This document shows positions 1-6,385 of a stretch of 7,208 nt of DNA, piece by piece. The first letter of the stretch is position 1; each line of letters opens with the position of its first letter. This DNA is from an uncultured Lachnospiraceae bacterium. Lineage in GTDB: Bacteria > Bacillota > Clostridia > Lachnospirales > Lachnospiraceae. A program made the position numbers and the translations under genes. The stretch lies in NCBI GenBank assembly GCA_902784025.1, contig CACZTF010000069.1:1-7208 (forward strand), written 5' to 3'. Below the pieces are notes generated by a model that saw only the letters and a program-made list of their open reading frames with translations, was not told where the DNA came from and searched no databases.

Positions 1-1497
1 GGCGTGGATGTTATGACTACCGAGACCACCTGTCTATCATCTGTCTGGCAGACGGATTCAAAGACTAAGGAGTATCTTGAGATACACGGCAGGGAAAATG
101 CCTACAAGGAACTCTGTCCCGGTGAGGGCGCATACTATGACGGTGTGGTTTATGTGGATCTGTCAAAGATCCGCCCCATGATCGCGCTGCCTTTCCACCC
201 CAGCAATACATTTACTATAGAGGAGTTAAATGCAGATCTTACCGATATCCTGCGTGACTGCGAGAAGAAGAGCAAGGAGCTTTTGGGTGACAAGGTGACT
301 CTTTCCCTTACGGATAAGATAAGAAACGGGAAGCTTTATGTGGAGCAGGGTATCATCGCAGGATGCGCCGGCGGCGGATATGAGAATATCTGTGATGCGG
401 CGGATATCCTTAAAGGCACATCTATCGGAAGTGATGAGTTTACACTTTCTGTATATCCTGCAAGTACGCCCATTTACATGGAACTGCTTAAGAACGGCCG
501 CATGGCTGACCTTATGGCTACGGGAGCAGTGGTTAAGACAGCATTCTGCGGTCCCTGCTTCGGCGCAGGCGATACACCTGCAAACAACAGCTTTTCCATC
601 AGGCATACCACGAGAAACTTCCCCAACCGTGAAGGTTCCAAGCTTCAGAGCGGGCAGATCTCGTCCGTGGCACTTATGGATGCCAGATCCATCGCTGCAA
701 CGGCGGCAAATAAGGGCTTCCTTACACCTGCTACCGATATGGCTGATGTGGATTATACAAGACCTGTTTATCATTTTGATTCTGAGATTTACGAAAACAG
801 GGTGTTTGACAGTAAGGGAAATGCAGACCCTTCTGCAGAGCTTCGCTTCGGTCCCAATATCAAGGACTGGCCTGCCATGGTGGGTCTGCCTGAGAATCTG
901 CTTATAAAAGTGGTTTCCGAGATCCATGATCCCGTGACCACCACCGATGAGCTTATTCCCTCCGGTGAGACCAGCTCCTACAGGTCTAATCCTCTGGCTC
1001 TTGCGGAATTCGCACTTTCCAGAAAGGATCCGGATTATGTGCCCCGCGCAAAGGCAGTCCAGCTTGCGGAAAAGGCGCGTGAGGCAGGTGAGGATATTGC
1101 TGCGGCGTTTCCTGAGATCAAAGAAGTATGGGAAAAACTGGCGGCTGACCAGGGCGTAACTCCGGATAATACCGGTATCGGCAGCACCATATTTGCAGAG
1201 AAGCCCGGTGACGGTTCCGCAAGGGAACAGGCTGCTTCCTGCCAGAAGGTGCTTGGAGGCTGGGCAAATATAGCAAGAGAGTACGCCACCAAGCGTTACC
1301 GTTCGAATCTCATCAACTGGGGCATGGTACCCTTCCTTTTGGCTGAGGGTGACCTTCCCTTTGAGAACGGAGATTACATTTTCATACCCGGTATCGCAGA
1401 GATGATCAAATCCGGCGGCGAGGAGATCATCGGGTATGTGGTGACAAAGGATATGAAGCCCGTAGAACTTAAGACAGGACAGCTTACAGAGGACTAA
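1..1497 (+). CDS. Aconitase-superfamily hydratase, C-terminal part (cut at left edge)
   Basis: A [4Fe-4S] hydro-lyase of the aconitase superfamily, probably cytoplasmic and interconverting citrate and isocitrate. The frame is open from base 1. The GTG at 4 lies inside a conserved stretch (VDVMTTETTCLSS) and is most likely an internal Val codon, so roughly 250 N-terminal residues appear to be missing. Counting from that codon, the three cluster cysteines are C121 (GCAGGGYEN) and C182/C185 (FCGPCFG). R204 and R209 in TTRNFPNRE match the substrate-binding arginines of aconitase. The C-terminal swivel domain holds GDGSAREQAA, where S405 and R407 align with the catalytic Ser642 and with Arg644 of mitochondrial aconitase, followed by YRSNLINWGMVPF. 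The swivel comes last, giving AcnA-like domain order. The first cysteine motif (GCAGG rather than SCTNS) marks a divergent clade, so homoaconitase-like or other substrates are not excluded. In an anaerobe the likely role is the route from citrate to glutamate; this is inference. Confidence 0.92.
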   Translation, partial: GVDVMTTETTCLSSVWQTDSKTKEYLEIHGRENAYKELCPGEGAYYDGVVYVDLSKIRPMIALPFHPSNTFTIEELNADLTDILRDCEKKSKELLGDKVTLSLTDKIRNGKLYVEQGIIAGCAGGGYENICDAADILKGTSIGSDEFTLSVYPASTPIYMELLKNGRMADLMATGAVVKTAFCGPCFGAGDTPANNSFSIRHTTRNFPNREGSKLQSGQISSVALMDARSIAATAANKGFLTPATDMADVDYTRPVYHFDSEIYENRVFDSKGNADPSAELRFGPNIKDWPAMVGLPENLLIKVVSEIHDPVTTTDELIPSGETSSYRSNPLALAEFALSRKDPDYVPRAKAVQLAEKAREAGEDIAAAFPEIKEVWEKLAADQGVTPDNTGIGSTIFAEKPGDGSAREQAASCQKVLGGWANIAREYATKRYRSNLINWGMVPFLLAEGDLPFENGDYIFIPGIAEMIKSGGEEIIGYVVTKDMKPVELKTGQLTED

Positions 1498-1524
1498 AGA
1501 CAGATAATCAGCGACGGATGTCTT
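1497..1524 (+). repeat. Weak inverted repeat in the gap before the membrane protein
   Basis: AAGACA (1497-1502) pairs with TGTCTT (1519-1524), giving a 6-bp stem with a 16-nt loop that starts in the hydratase stop codon. It is followed by ATAAACTACT and not by a T-run, so it is not an intrinsic terminator. Its flanks, GACAG and TGTCTTATA, recur in the hairpin before mfd. A TATAAA at 1524-1529 resembles a -10 box, but I see no matching -35 at a normal distance. Confidence 0.3.
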
Positions 1525-1559
1525 ATAAACTACTATCGTAACAATTAAAAGGATAAAAC

Positions 1560-2759
1560 ATGGCGGGCAAAAACTATAAGAAAAAAGAATACGATGAAGT
1601 TGCCGCCATGCGAAAGAAAAAGCAGCGGCAGAAGCGGATCAACATGGGTATCCTGTTGGGAGCTCTGGGAGCAGCGGCAGTTATAATATCCATTATTGTC
1701 TTTAATGTTAAAGGTTATACATCATATAAAAGCACGGCAGGTGAAGTTATCAAAACTGATGAGCCCGGTGCGGTGTATATGTCTTATAAGGATGGTTATA
1801 TACGAGGATCCCACAGCGGAGCAGAATATGTGGATGAATCAGGTAAGACTGTATGGAATGAAGCAAAGGCATTTTCCAATCCAAAGATAATGGTGTTTGG
1901 CGACTATATCATAGTTGCGGATATCGGCGGAAACAGTGTGGATGTATTCGATGCAACGGGACATGCCGGCAGAGTGGAGACGCCAAACAGTATTTATGCG
2001 GTATCCGGGACAGAGGATGGCAGGGTTGCCATCATGACCCAGGAAAAAAATGCGGATTACATAGGACTTTATGAAATGGATGGAGAGATGATCTATTCCG
2101 TAAAGACTGCACTTGGAGGTGACGGATATCCCCTGGCTTTTGATGTGAGCAGGGACGGAAAGAAAATGGCGTTATCTTATGTAAAGGCAGATAATAAACC
2201 GGTGGAAACAGGAGTGCGTTTTTATGATTTTTCAGACGGTAAAACCTCGGATAAGAACAGGATTGCCGGTGAGTTTGGTGATTATGACGGAGAACTGACG
2301 GGAGATATATGTTTTTTTGACAGTGGTAACGCAGCGGCTGTATCCGAAAACTCCGTAAAGTTTTATTCGTATGGTACAAATGACGTTACCCTCAAGTCGG
2401 AAAAAAATATTTTTGAAGAATATGACGGGATAATAAAAAGAGTAATGAAAGGCGGGGACAAGCTTGCGCTGATATTATCTGTAAATGATGCTGATGCCCC
2501 GGAAAAACTGTTGGTCTTTGGTGAGAACGGTCGTGTGATGTGTGACAGGGATCTGACTGAAAGCTATGAAAAATATGTACTTGAGGACAATAGGATCATA
2601 ATGACCGGCAATTTCAGATTTGCAGTATATTCTGCATCCGGCAAAGAGATCACTAAGCAAAAAACAGACAGACCTGTAAGTGCCATTATCGGAAACGGAG
2701 GCGGAAATAAGTTCTTTCTTATCAGTGAGGGAAAAGTAGAGAAGATAAAACTCTCATGA
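1560..2759 (+). CDS. Membrane-anchored beta-propeller-like protein (DUF5711-type)
   Basis: Function unknown. The 399-residue product starts with a strongly basic cytoplasmic tail (residues 1-28, many Lys/Arg), followed by one hydrophobic segment (about 29-50, GILLGALGAAAVIISIIVF) with no signal-peptidase site that I can see. This predicts an N-in signal anchor with about 345 residues outside the membrane. The outer part is a series of short beta-rich units, each roughly 'DG-hydrophobic strand-YxxDG'. Examples are VAIM..YIGLYEMDGE (156-176), VSRDGKKMALSYV (196-208), GDKLALILSV (299-308), IIMTGNFRFAVYSASGKE (346-363) and KFFLISEGKVEKIKL (384-398). That fits a WD40/PQQ-like propeller of seven or eight blades. 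I recall the DUF5711 family by general look, not by a search. The start has AAAAGGA (1547-1553) six bases upstream. The stop TGA overlaps an ATG at 2756, so it sits tightly against hprK. A sensing or envelope role is only a guess. Confidence 0.8.
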   Translation: MAGKNYKKKEYDEVAAMRKKKQRQKRINMGILLGALGAAAVIISIIVFNVKGYTSYKSTAGEVIKTDEPGAVYMSYKDGYIRGSHSGAEYVDESGKTVWNEAKAFSNPKIMVFGDYIIVADIGGNSVDVFDATGHAGRVETPNSIYAVSGTEDGRVAIMTQEKNADYIGLYEMDGEMIYSVKTALGGDGYPLAFDVSRDGKKMALSYVKADNKPVETGVRFYDFSDGKTSDKNRIAGEFGDYDGELTGDICFFDSGNAAAVSENSVKFYSYGTNDVTLKSEKNIFEEYDGIIKRVMKGGDKLALILSVNDADAPEKLLVFGENGRVMCDRDLTESYEKYVLEDNRIIMTGNFRFAVYSASGKEITKQKTDRPVSAIIGNGGGNKFFLISEGKVEKIKLS

Positions 2760-2810
2760 TATGCAAAAAGCAGATATTGCCGGTGAATGAGACGTTTAAT
2801 ACAAAAAAAC

Positions 2811-2815
2811 AGGGA
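2811..2815 (+). promoter_or_regulatory. Ribosome-binding site that decides the hprK start
   Basis: AGGGA lies nine bases upstream of ATG 2825 and only one base upstream of ATG 2816. The upstream ATG at 2756 has no clear Shine-Dalgarno sequence. The spacing therefore favours 2825. Confidence 0.65.
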
Positions 2816-2824
2816 ATGATCGCT

Positions 2825-3766
2825 ATGAAAAATAAAGACAGGGTAAAACTGACAGATATCGAGGAAAAAATGGGGCTTGTGTGCCTCACTCCGGAAATAT
2901 ACTATGATGAGAAATACATTACGATTCCGGAAGTGAACCGGCCGGCTCTGCAGCTTGCAGGCTTTTTTGACCAGTTTGATAATGACAGGATCCAGATCAT
3001 AGGAAATGTTGAATTTTCATACCTGAATTCGCTTAATGCTGCGGACAGGCTGAACCGGTACCGTCAGATATTCATGTGCGATATTCCGTGTATCGTATAT
3101 TGCAGGGGGCTGGAACCTGAAAGCGATGTAACAGAGCTTGCAACAGAATACGGGATACCGTTGTTCAGAAGTGAGGATACAACCTCTGCATTTACAGCGG
3201 AGGTCATCCGCCGCCTGAATGTAAGACTTGCACCCAGTACGGTGATTCATGGCGTACTGGTGGATGTATACGGAGAGGGCGTTCTCATACTGGGAGATTC
3301 CGGTATTGGCAAGAGTGAGGCGGCTATCGCACTGCTGCAAAGAGGTCACAGGCTGATCGCAGACGACGCAGTGGAAATAAGAAAGGTCAGTGAGGAAACA
3401 CTTATAGGGACAGCTCCGGAAGTCACCAAGCACTTTATAGAGCTAAGAGGAATAGGAGTAATGGATGTAAAGGCTCTCTTCGGAGTCAGGAGCATCAAGG
3501 ATACAGGACGTATCGATATGGTGGTACGTTTGGAAGAGTGGGATCCGAAGAAAAAATACCAGCGTCTTGGTATCGAAGACGATCATATGGAATATCTGGG
3601 AAATAAAGTTGTATGCTATACTATACCGGTCCGTCCGGGCAGGAACATATCTGCGATAATAGAAACGGCGGTTGTCAATCACAGGCAGAAGCTTTTTGGT
3701 TACAACGCAGCCGAAGAGCTGACCCGCAGATTAGAGCGTAAGAAAATGGGTATTGAAGATATGTGA
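2825..3766 (+). CDS. hprK: HPr kinase/phosphorylase
   Basis: Bifunctional enzyme that phosphorylates HPr on its regulatory serine using ATP or PPi and reverses this by phosphorolysis; it is the sensor of carbon catabolite control in low-GC Gram-positives and is cytoplasmic. With the start at 2825 the product has 313 residues, close to the usual 310. An N-terminal domain (about 1-130) precedes the kinase core: H142 in IHGVLVDVYG, Walker A GDSGIGKS (157-164, K163), the acidic pair D180/D181 in LIADDAVEI, the family signature IELRGIGVMDVKALFG (205-220) and the C-terminal VRPGRN loop (269-274). All key residues are present. A longer reading from ATG 2756, which overlaps the upstream stop as ATGA, would add 23 residues (MICKKQILPV...) unlike the family. 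The gene ends in tandem stops TGA TAA. Its HPr substrate is not encoded in the window. Confidence 0.98.
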   Translation: MKNKDRVKLTDIEEKMGLVCLTPEIYYDEKYITIPEVNRPALQLAGFFDQFDNDRIQIIGNVEFSYLNSLNAADRLNRYRQIFMCDIPCIVYCRGLEPESDVTELATEYGIPLFRSEDTTSAFTAEVIRRLNVRLAPSTVIHGVLVDVYGEGVLILGDSGIGKSEAAIALLQRGHRLIADDAVEIRKVSEETLIGTAPEVTKHFIELRGIGVMDVKALFGVRSIKDTGRIDMVVRLEEWDPKKKYQRLGIEDDHMEYLGNKVVCYTIPVRPGRNISAIIETAVVNHRQKLFGYNAAEELTRRLERKKMGIEDM

Positions 3767-3781
3767 TAAACATGGTATAGC
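3753..3781 (+). promoter_or_regulatory. Possible internal promoter at the hprK/murB junction
   Basis: TTGAAG (3753-3758) is followed 17 bases later by TATAGC (3776-3781), which is preceded by TGG as in an extended -10. Each hexamer matches four of six consensus bases. The predicted start near 3788 would leave the murB ribosome-binding site in the leader. The match is weak and such sites arise by chance. Confidence 0.2.
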
Positions 3782-3805
3782 ACGGGATTTTAAGTTTCTT
3801 ATAAA

Positions 3806-3811
3806 AAGGAG
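3806..3811 (+). promoter_or_regulatory. Ribosome-binding site choosing between two adjacent murB ATGs
   Basis: AAGGAG is two bases before ATG 3814 and five bases before ATG 3817. Two bases is too close for efficient initiation, so the second ATG is preferred. Confidence 0.65.
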
Positions 3812-3816
3812 TCATG

Positions 3817-4737
3817 ATGACAGAAACCGAGGTTAAAAGAATAAAAGAGATAGCAGGAGAGTCGTTTGTTAAGGAAAATGTTCCCATGAGCGATCACACC
3901 ACATTTAAGATAGGGGGGCCGGCGGATGTGATGTGCATGCCTCAAAGTAAGGAACAGATAATAGAGCTTCTCAGGGTTTTTCGTGAAAACGGTACGGACT
4001 TTTTTTTCATGGGAAACGGGAGCAATCTTTTAGTAAGTGACGACGGTTTTCGCGGGGTGATCGTAAAACTCCTGGATGATTTCAGTGATATTAATCTCGC
4101 ACAGAAAGGTAACAGTCTTATTGTAAATGCCCGGGCGGGAGCCCGTATGTGGCGTCTTGGGATGACCATTCTGGAAAACAACGGTGCAGGATTTGAGTTC
4201 GGGACAGGTATTCCCGGAACCATTGGCGGTGCAGTTATGATGAATGCGGGAGCATACGGCGGAGAAATAAAGGATGTGGTGTCAGAGGCAAGCGTTGTCA
4301 CAAGAGACGGGCGTATCCTTGAACTTTCCAATGAGGCGCTTGATTTCGGATACAGACGCAGTGCAGTCAGCGATAAAGGGCTTATCGTGTTGGATGTAAC
4401 TCTTGATCTGGATATGGGTGACAAAAATGATATCAAGGCAAAGATAGATGAACTGACGGAAAAGCGTAAGACAAAGCAGCCTTTAGACGTGCCCTCTGCA
4501 GGAAGTACATTTAAGCGCCCGGAAGGATATTATGCTGCTGCGCTCATAGAAGAGGCGGGTCTGAAGGGATTTACCATAGGCGGCGCACAGGTATCGGAAA
4601 AGCATGCAGGCTTTGTGATAAATAAAGGCGGAGCCACTGCGGCTGATGTTATCGCCCTCACGGATGAGATAAGCAGACGGGTTTATGAAAACTCCGGTGT
4701 GAGACTTGAACTTGAGGTACGGAAATTAGGTTTTTAA
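3817..4737 (+). CDS. murB: UDP-N-acetylenolpyruvoylglucosamine reductase
   Basis: FAD-dependent enzyme that reduces UDP-GlcNAc-enolpyruvate to UDP-MurNAc with NADPH, the second committed step of peptidoglycan precursor synthesis, in the cytoplasm. The product is 306 residues from 3817 (307 from the adjacent ATG 3814), a normal size for the short Gram-positive form. Domain 1 and 2 FAD contacts are visible in HTTFKIGGPAD (27-37), GNGSNLLV (66-73) and GTGIPGTIGGAVMMNAGAYGGE (129-150). FGYRRS (177-182) is the substrate-binding YRxS motif. The proton-donating serine is S230 in SAGSTFKRPEG, followed by EEAGLKG and IGGAQVSEKHAGFVIN, and the C-terminal glutamate is E300 in LELEVRKLG. No key residue is missing. 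A run of eight T at 4000-4007 encodes Phe codons and the frame stays open across it. The last codons form the first copy of a 16-bp duplication that runs into whiA. Confidence 0.98.
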   Translation: MTETEVKRIKEIAGESFVKENVPMSDHTTFKIGGPADVMCMPQSKEQIIELLRVFRENGTDFFFMGNGSNLLVSDDGFRGVIVKLLDDFSDINLAQKGNSLIVNARAGARMWRLGMTILENNGAGFEFGTGIPGTIGGAVMMNAGAYGGEIKDVVSEASVVTRDGRILELSNEALDFGYRRSAVSDKGLIVLDVTLDLDMGDKNDIKAKIDELTEKRKTKQPLDVPSAGSTFKRPEGYYAAALIEEAGLKGFTIGGAQVSEKHAGFVINKGGATAADVIALTDEISRRVYENSGVRLELEVRKLGF

Positions 4738-4757
4738 TATTTTAGGTTTTTAAGATG
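4726..4757 (+). repeat. 16-bp tandem duplication across the murB stop and whiA start
   Basis: Copy one (4726-4741, TTAGGTTTTTAATATT) encodes the last three MurB residues and its stop codon. Copy two (4742-4757, TTAGGTTTTTAAGATG) ends in the whiA start codon. They agree at 14 of 16 positions, with the first 12 identical. The AGG of copy two (4744-4746), eight bases before the ATG, is the only plausible whiA ribosome-binding site. Confidence 0.85.
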
Positions 4758-5654
4758 TCTTTTTCATCTGATGTAAAATGTGAACTGGCGGGGCATACGG
4801 ACATTCCAAAGCACTGTGCTGTTGCCCAGCTTTCTGCAATGGCAGCCTTTCTGGCCGGGCTGGGTCCGGAGGGGCTTTATTTTCGTGGCGATGTGAGCCT
4901 GCTTTTTGTAGTGAGAGAACTGATAGTCAGATTTTTTAAAGCGGATGAGAGTGCACTTCCCATCAGGGATGAGGAGCTTTTTGTGGCAGATAAAAAGCTT
5001 AATGAGGATATCCTTATGTCCATACGCTGGAAAAACTGTAAAGATGATATGGCAGAAAGACGTTTTTCTTCCGGGGTTCTTCTTAAGAATGAGTGCTGTA
5101 AGAAAGCGTTTATCAAAGGAGCGTTCCTTTGCGGCGGATCTGTGAATGACCCACATGGGGCTTATCATTTGGAGATAGTATGCAGGAACAGTGAAGATGC
5201 CGGTGAACTGCAGCAGATCATGTGTTGTTTCCTGCCTGACACTAAGTCCATTCCGCGTAAGGGAAAGTATATCTGTTATATAAAAGAGGCCGAAGGGATC
5301 ACAGACATGTTGAATGTGATGGGGGCTATGGTGTCACAGATGGAATTTGTGAACACCATGATCTTAAAAGATGTAAGGAATGACCTTAACCGCAAGGTTA
5401 ATTGTGAGACGGCGAATCTGAACAAAACAGTGTCGGCAGCAGTGAAGCAGATAAAAGATATAGAGTTTATCAGAGATATGAAGGGACTGATCTTTCTGAA
5501 GGACAGTCTGAGGGAGGTGGCTGAGCTGCGGCTGGAAAATCCGGACCTTAGCCTGAAAAGTCTTGGCGAGCTTTTGGATCCTCCGATAGGAAGGTCCGGA
5601 GTGAATCACAGACTTAAAGCTATATCGGCAGTGGCAGAAGAACTGCGGGGATAA
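4755..5654 (+). CDS. whiA: DNA-binding regulator WhiA
   Basis: WhiA is a cytoplasmic DNA-binding protein. In actinomycetes it controls sporulation septation genes, and in Bacillus it affects division and chromosome segregation. The 299-residue product is a little shorter than Bacillus WhiA (about 316). It begins with the family's MSFSSDVKCEL. A LAGLIDADG-like domain follows, with NECCKKAFIKGAFLCGGSVNDP (112-133) and YHLEIV (137-142); this fold derives from homing endonucleases, and family members are not known to cut DNA. Next come LKDVRNDLNRKVNCETANLNKTVSAA (204-229) and the C-terminal helix-turn-helix SLKSLGELLDPPIGRSGVNHRLKAI (266-290). Only 17 bases separate it from murB and there is no strong Shine-Dalgarno, so translational coupling with murB is likely. 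The usual clostridial and bacillal partners rapZ and yvcK are not beside it here. Identity is certain from the motifs; the role in this organism is by homology. Confidence 0.98.
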   Translation: MSFSSDVKCELAGHTDIPKHCAVAQLSAMAAFLAGLGPEGLYFRGDVSLLFVVRELIVRFFKADESALPIRDEELFVADKKLNEDILMSIRWKNCKDDMAERRFSSGVLLKNECCKKAFIKGAFLCGGSVNDPHGAYHLEIVCRNSEDAGELQQIMCCFLPDTKSIPRKGKYICYIKEAEGITDMLNVMGAMVSQMEFVNTMILKDVRNDLNRKVNCETANLNKTVSAAVKQIKDIEFIRDMKGLIFLKDSLREVAELRLENPDLSLKSLGELLDPPIGRSGVNHRLKAISAVAEELRG

Positions 5655-5667
5655 GACAGAGAACCGT
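5655..5667 (+). repeat. GACAGAGAACCGT motif directly after the whiA stop
   Basis: This 13-mer begins at the base after the whiA TAA. It matches GACAGGGAACCGT at 6363-6375 at 12 of 13 positions. It is followed by CC, and GGGGAC at 5691-5696 could pair weakly with its GTCC. The rest of the 114-base whiA-pth gap (5668-5754) shows no ORF, terminator or convincing promoter. Confidence 0.5.
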
Positions 5668-5754
5668 CCAAATGGCATTAATACAGTTCAGGGGACAATT
5701 TGCAGATCCCGGATTGCTGATCGGTACAAGTGAAGGGTGAAACAGGGAGAGACC

Positions 5755-5759
5755 GGAGG
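5755..5759 (+). promoter_or_regulatory. Strong ribosome-binding site that sets the pth start
   Basis: GGAGG sits nine bases before ATG 5769. This places the start at MKIIAGLGNPG, the normal family N-terminus, and rules out the upstream in-frame ATG at 5730, which would add 13 unrelated residues. Confidence 0.85.
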
Positions 5760-5768
5760 TTTTACAAT

Positions 5769-6326
5769 ATGAAGATAATAGCGGGGCTGGGGAATCCGGG
5801 ACCGGAGTATGTGAATACCAGGCATAATGTGGGATTTGAGGCAATAGATGAGCTTGGCGACAGATTAAATATAAGTGTGACCGGTTTTGAGCGGCATGCT
5901 TTAGTCGGGAAGGGTCGTATAGGTGCCGAGAGGATCATTCTCATGAAGCCGCAGACTTATATGAATCTTTCCGGGGTGGCTGTCAGGGCGATGGTCGATT
6001 ATTACGATTGCGGGATCGGGGATATCATCGTGATCAGTGATGATACAGCACTTGATCCCGGAAGGATACGTGTGCGTCCCAAGGGAAGTGCCGGAGGGCA
6101 TAACGGCCTGAAGAGTATCATAAATGAGCTTGGTACGGAAGAGTTTATCCGGGTGCGCATAGGTGTGGGTGAAAAGCCTAAAGATTGGGACATGGCGGAC
6201 TGGGTGCTTGGGCATTTTTCAGCGGAGGTACGTCCGGAAGCTGATAAAGGGGTGAAAAGGGCCTGCGATGCAGCAGAGTGTCTGACATCAGAACCTGTGG
6301 ATTCAGTAATGAATAAATTTAACTGA
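5769..6326 (+). CDS. pth: Peptidyl-tRNA hydrolase
   Basis: Cleaves the ester bond of peptidyl-tRNAs released prematurely from ribosomes, recycling tRNA; cytoplasmic and usually essential. The 185-residue product is the standard bacterial Pth length. The family motifs and catalytic residues are present: N9 in GLGNPGPEY, H19 in TRHNVGFEA, N66 in MKPQTYMNLSG, D91 in ISDDTALDPG, and H111/N112 in GSAGGHNGLKSI. These match Escherichia coli N10, H20, N68, D93, H113 and N114. VRIGVGEKP (129-137) and the C-terminal lid region DWVLGHFS (144-151) follow. The gaps on both sides carry the same GACAG(A/G)GAACCGT motif. The gene order pth then mfd is common in Firmicutes (spoVC-mfd region of Bacillus), and the 76-base gap without a terminator is consistent with shared transcription. 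Confidence 0.98.
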   Translation: MKIIAGLGNPGPEYVNTRHNVGFEAIDELGDRLNISVTGFERHALVGKGRIGAERIILMKPQTYMNLSGVAVRAMVDYYDCGIGDIIVISDDTALDPGRIRVRPKGSAGGHNGLKSIINELGTEEFIRVRIGVGEKPKDWDMADWVLGHFSAEVRPEADKGVKRACDAAECLTSEPVDSVMNKFN

Positions 6327-6333
6327 TGCAAGC

Positions 6334-6359
6334 CTGACTGATATTTATAATTGAGTCAG
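6334..6359 (+). repeat. Inverted repeat downstream of pth
   Basis: CTGACT (6334-6339) and AGTCAG (6354-6359) form a 6-bp stem with a 14-base AT-rich loop, eight bases past the pth stop. No T-run follows, so it is a poor candidate for an intrinsic terminator. It may stabilise the pth mRNA end or be chance. Confidence 0.3.
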
Positions 6360-6360
6360 C

Positions 6361-6385
6361 AGGACAGGGAACCGTTACCTGTCTT
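6361..6385 (+). repeat. Hairpin with GACAGGGAACCGT motif before mfd
   Basis: GACAGG (6363-6368) and CCTGTC (6378-6383) form a perfect 6-bp stem with a 9-base loop. A G-U and an A-U pair extend it to eight (6361-6368 with 6378-6385). The left arm and loop hold the 13-mer that also follows whiA. The 3' arm continues into TATATAAAGGG, so the hairpin sits five bases before the mfd ribosome-binding site (AAGGG, 6391-6395). It could modulate mfd translation, or be a small dispersed palindromic repeat. Confidence 0.5.

Noticed and set aside
226..927. A 233-codon open frame on the minus strand opposite the hydratase, with a further one at 338-907 on the plus strand
   Set aside because: Both lie wholly inside the well-supported hydratase gene. 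Their translations are rich in Cys, His and Arg without recognisable motifs, as expected of shadow frames.
4000..4007. A run of eight T in murB as a programmed frameshift or pseudogene mark
   Set aside because: The frame continues through three Phe codons with intact MurB motifs on both sides, and no useful alternative frame follows.
4755..5654. A homing endonuclease or mobile intron, from the LAGLIDADG-like domain
   Set aside because: The domain belongs to WhiA, as shown by the family N-terminus and the C-terminal helix-turn-helix; there is no interrupted host gene.
5741..5755. A third copy of the GACAGGGAACCGT motif (ACAGGGAGAGACCGG)
   Set aside because: It needs a three-base insertion to align and overlaps the pth ribosome-binding region; purine-rich leader sequence explains it equally well.
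5730..5768. A longer N-terminus for peptidyl-tRNA hydrolase from ATG 5730
   Set aside because: The 13 extra residues are not family-like and include the ribosome-binding site of the normal start.
6334..6385. An intrinsic terminator between pth and mfd
   Set aside because: Two hairpins are present but neither is followed by a T-run.
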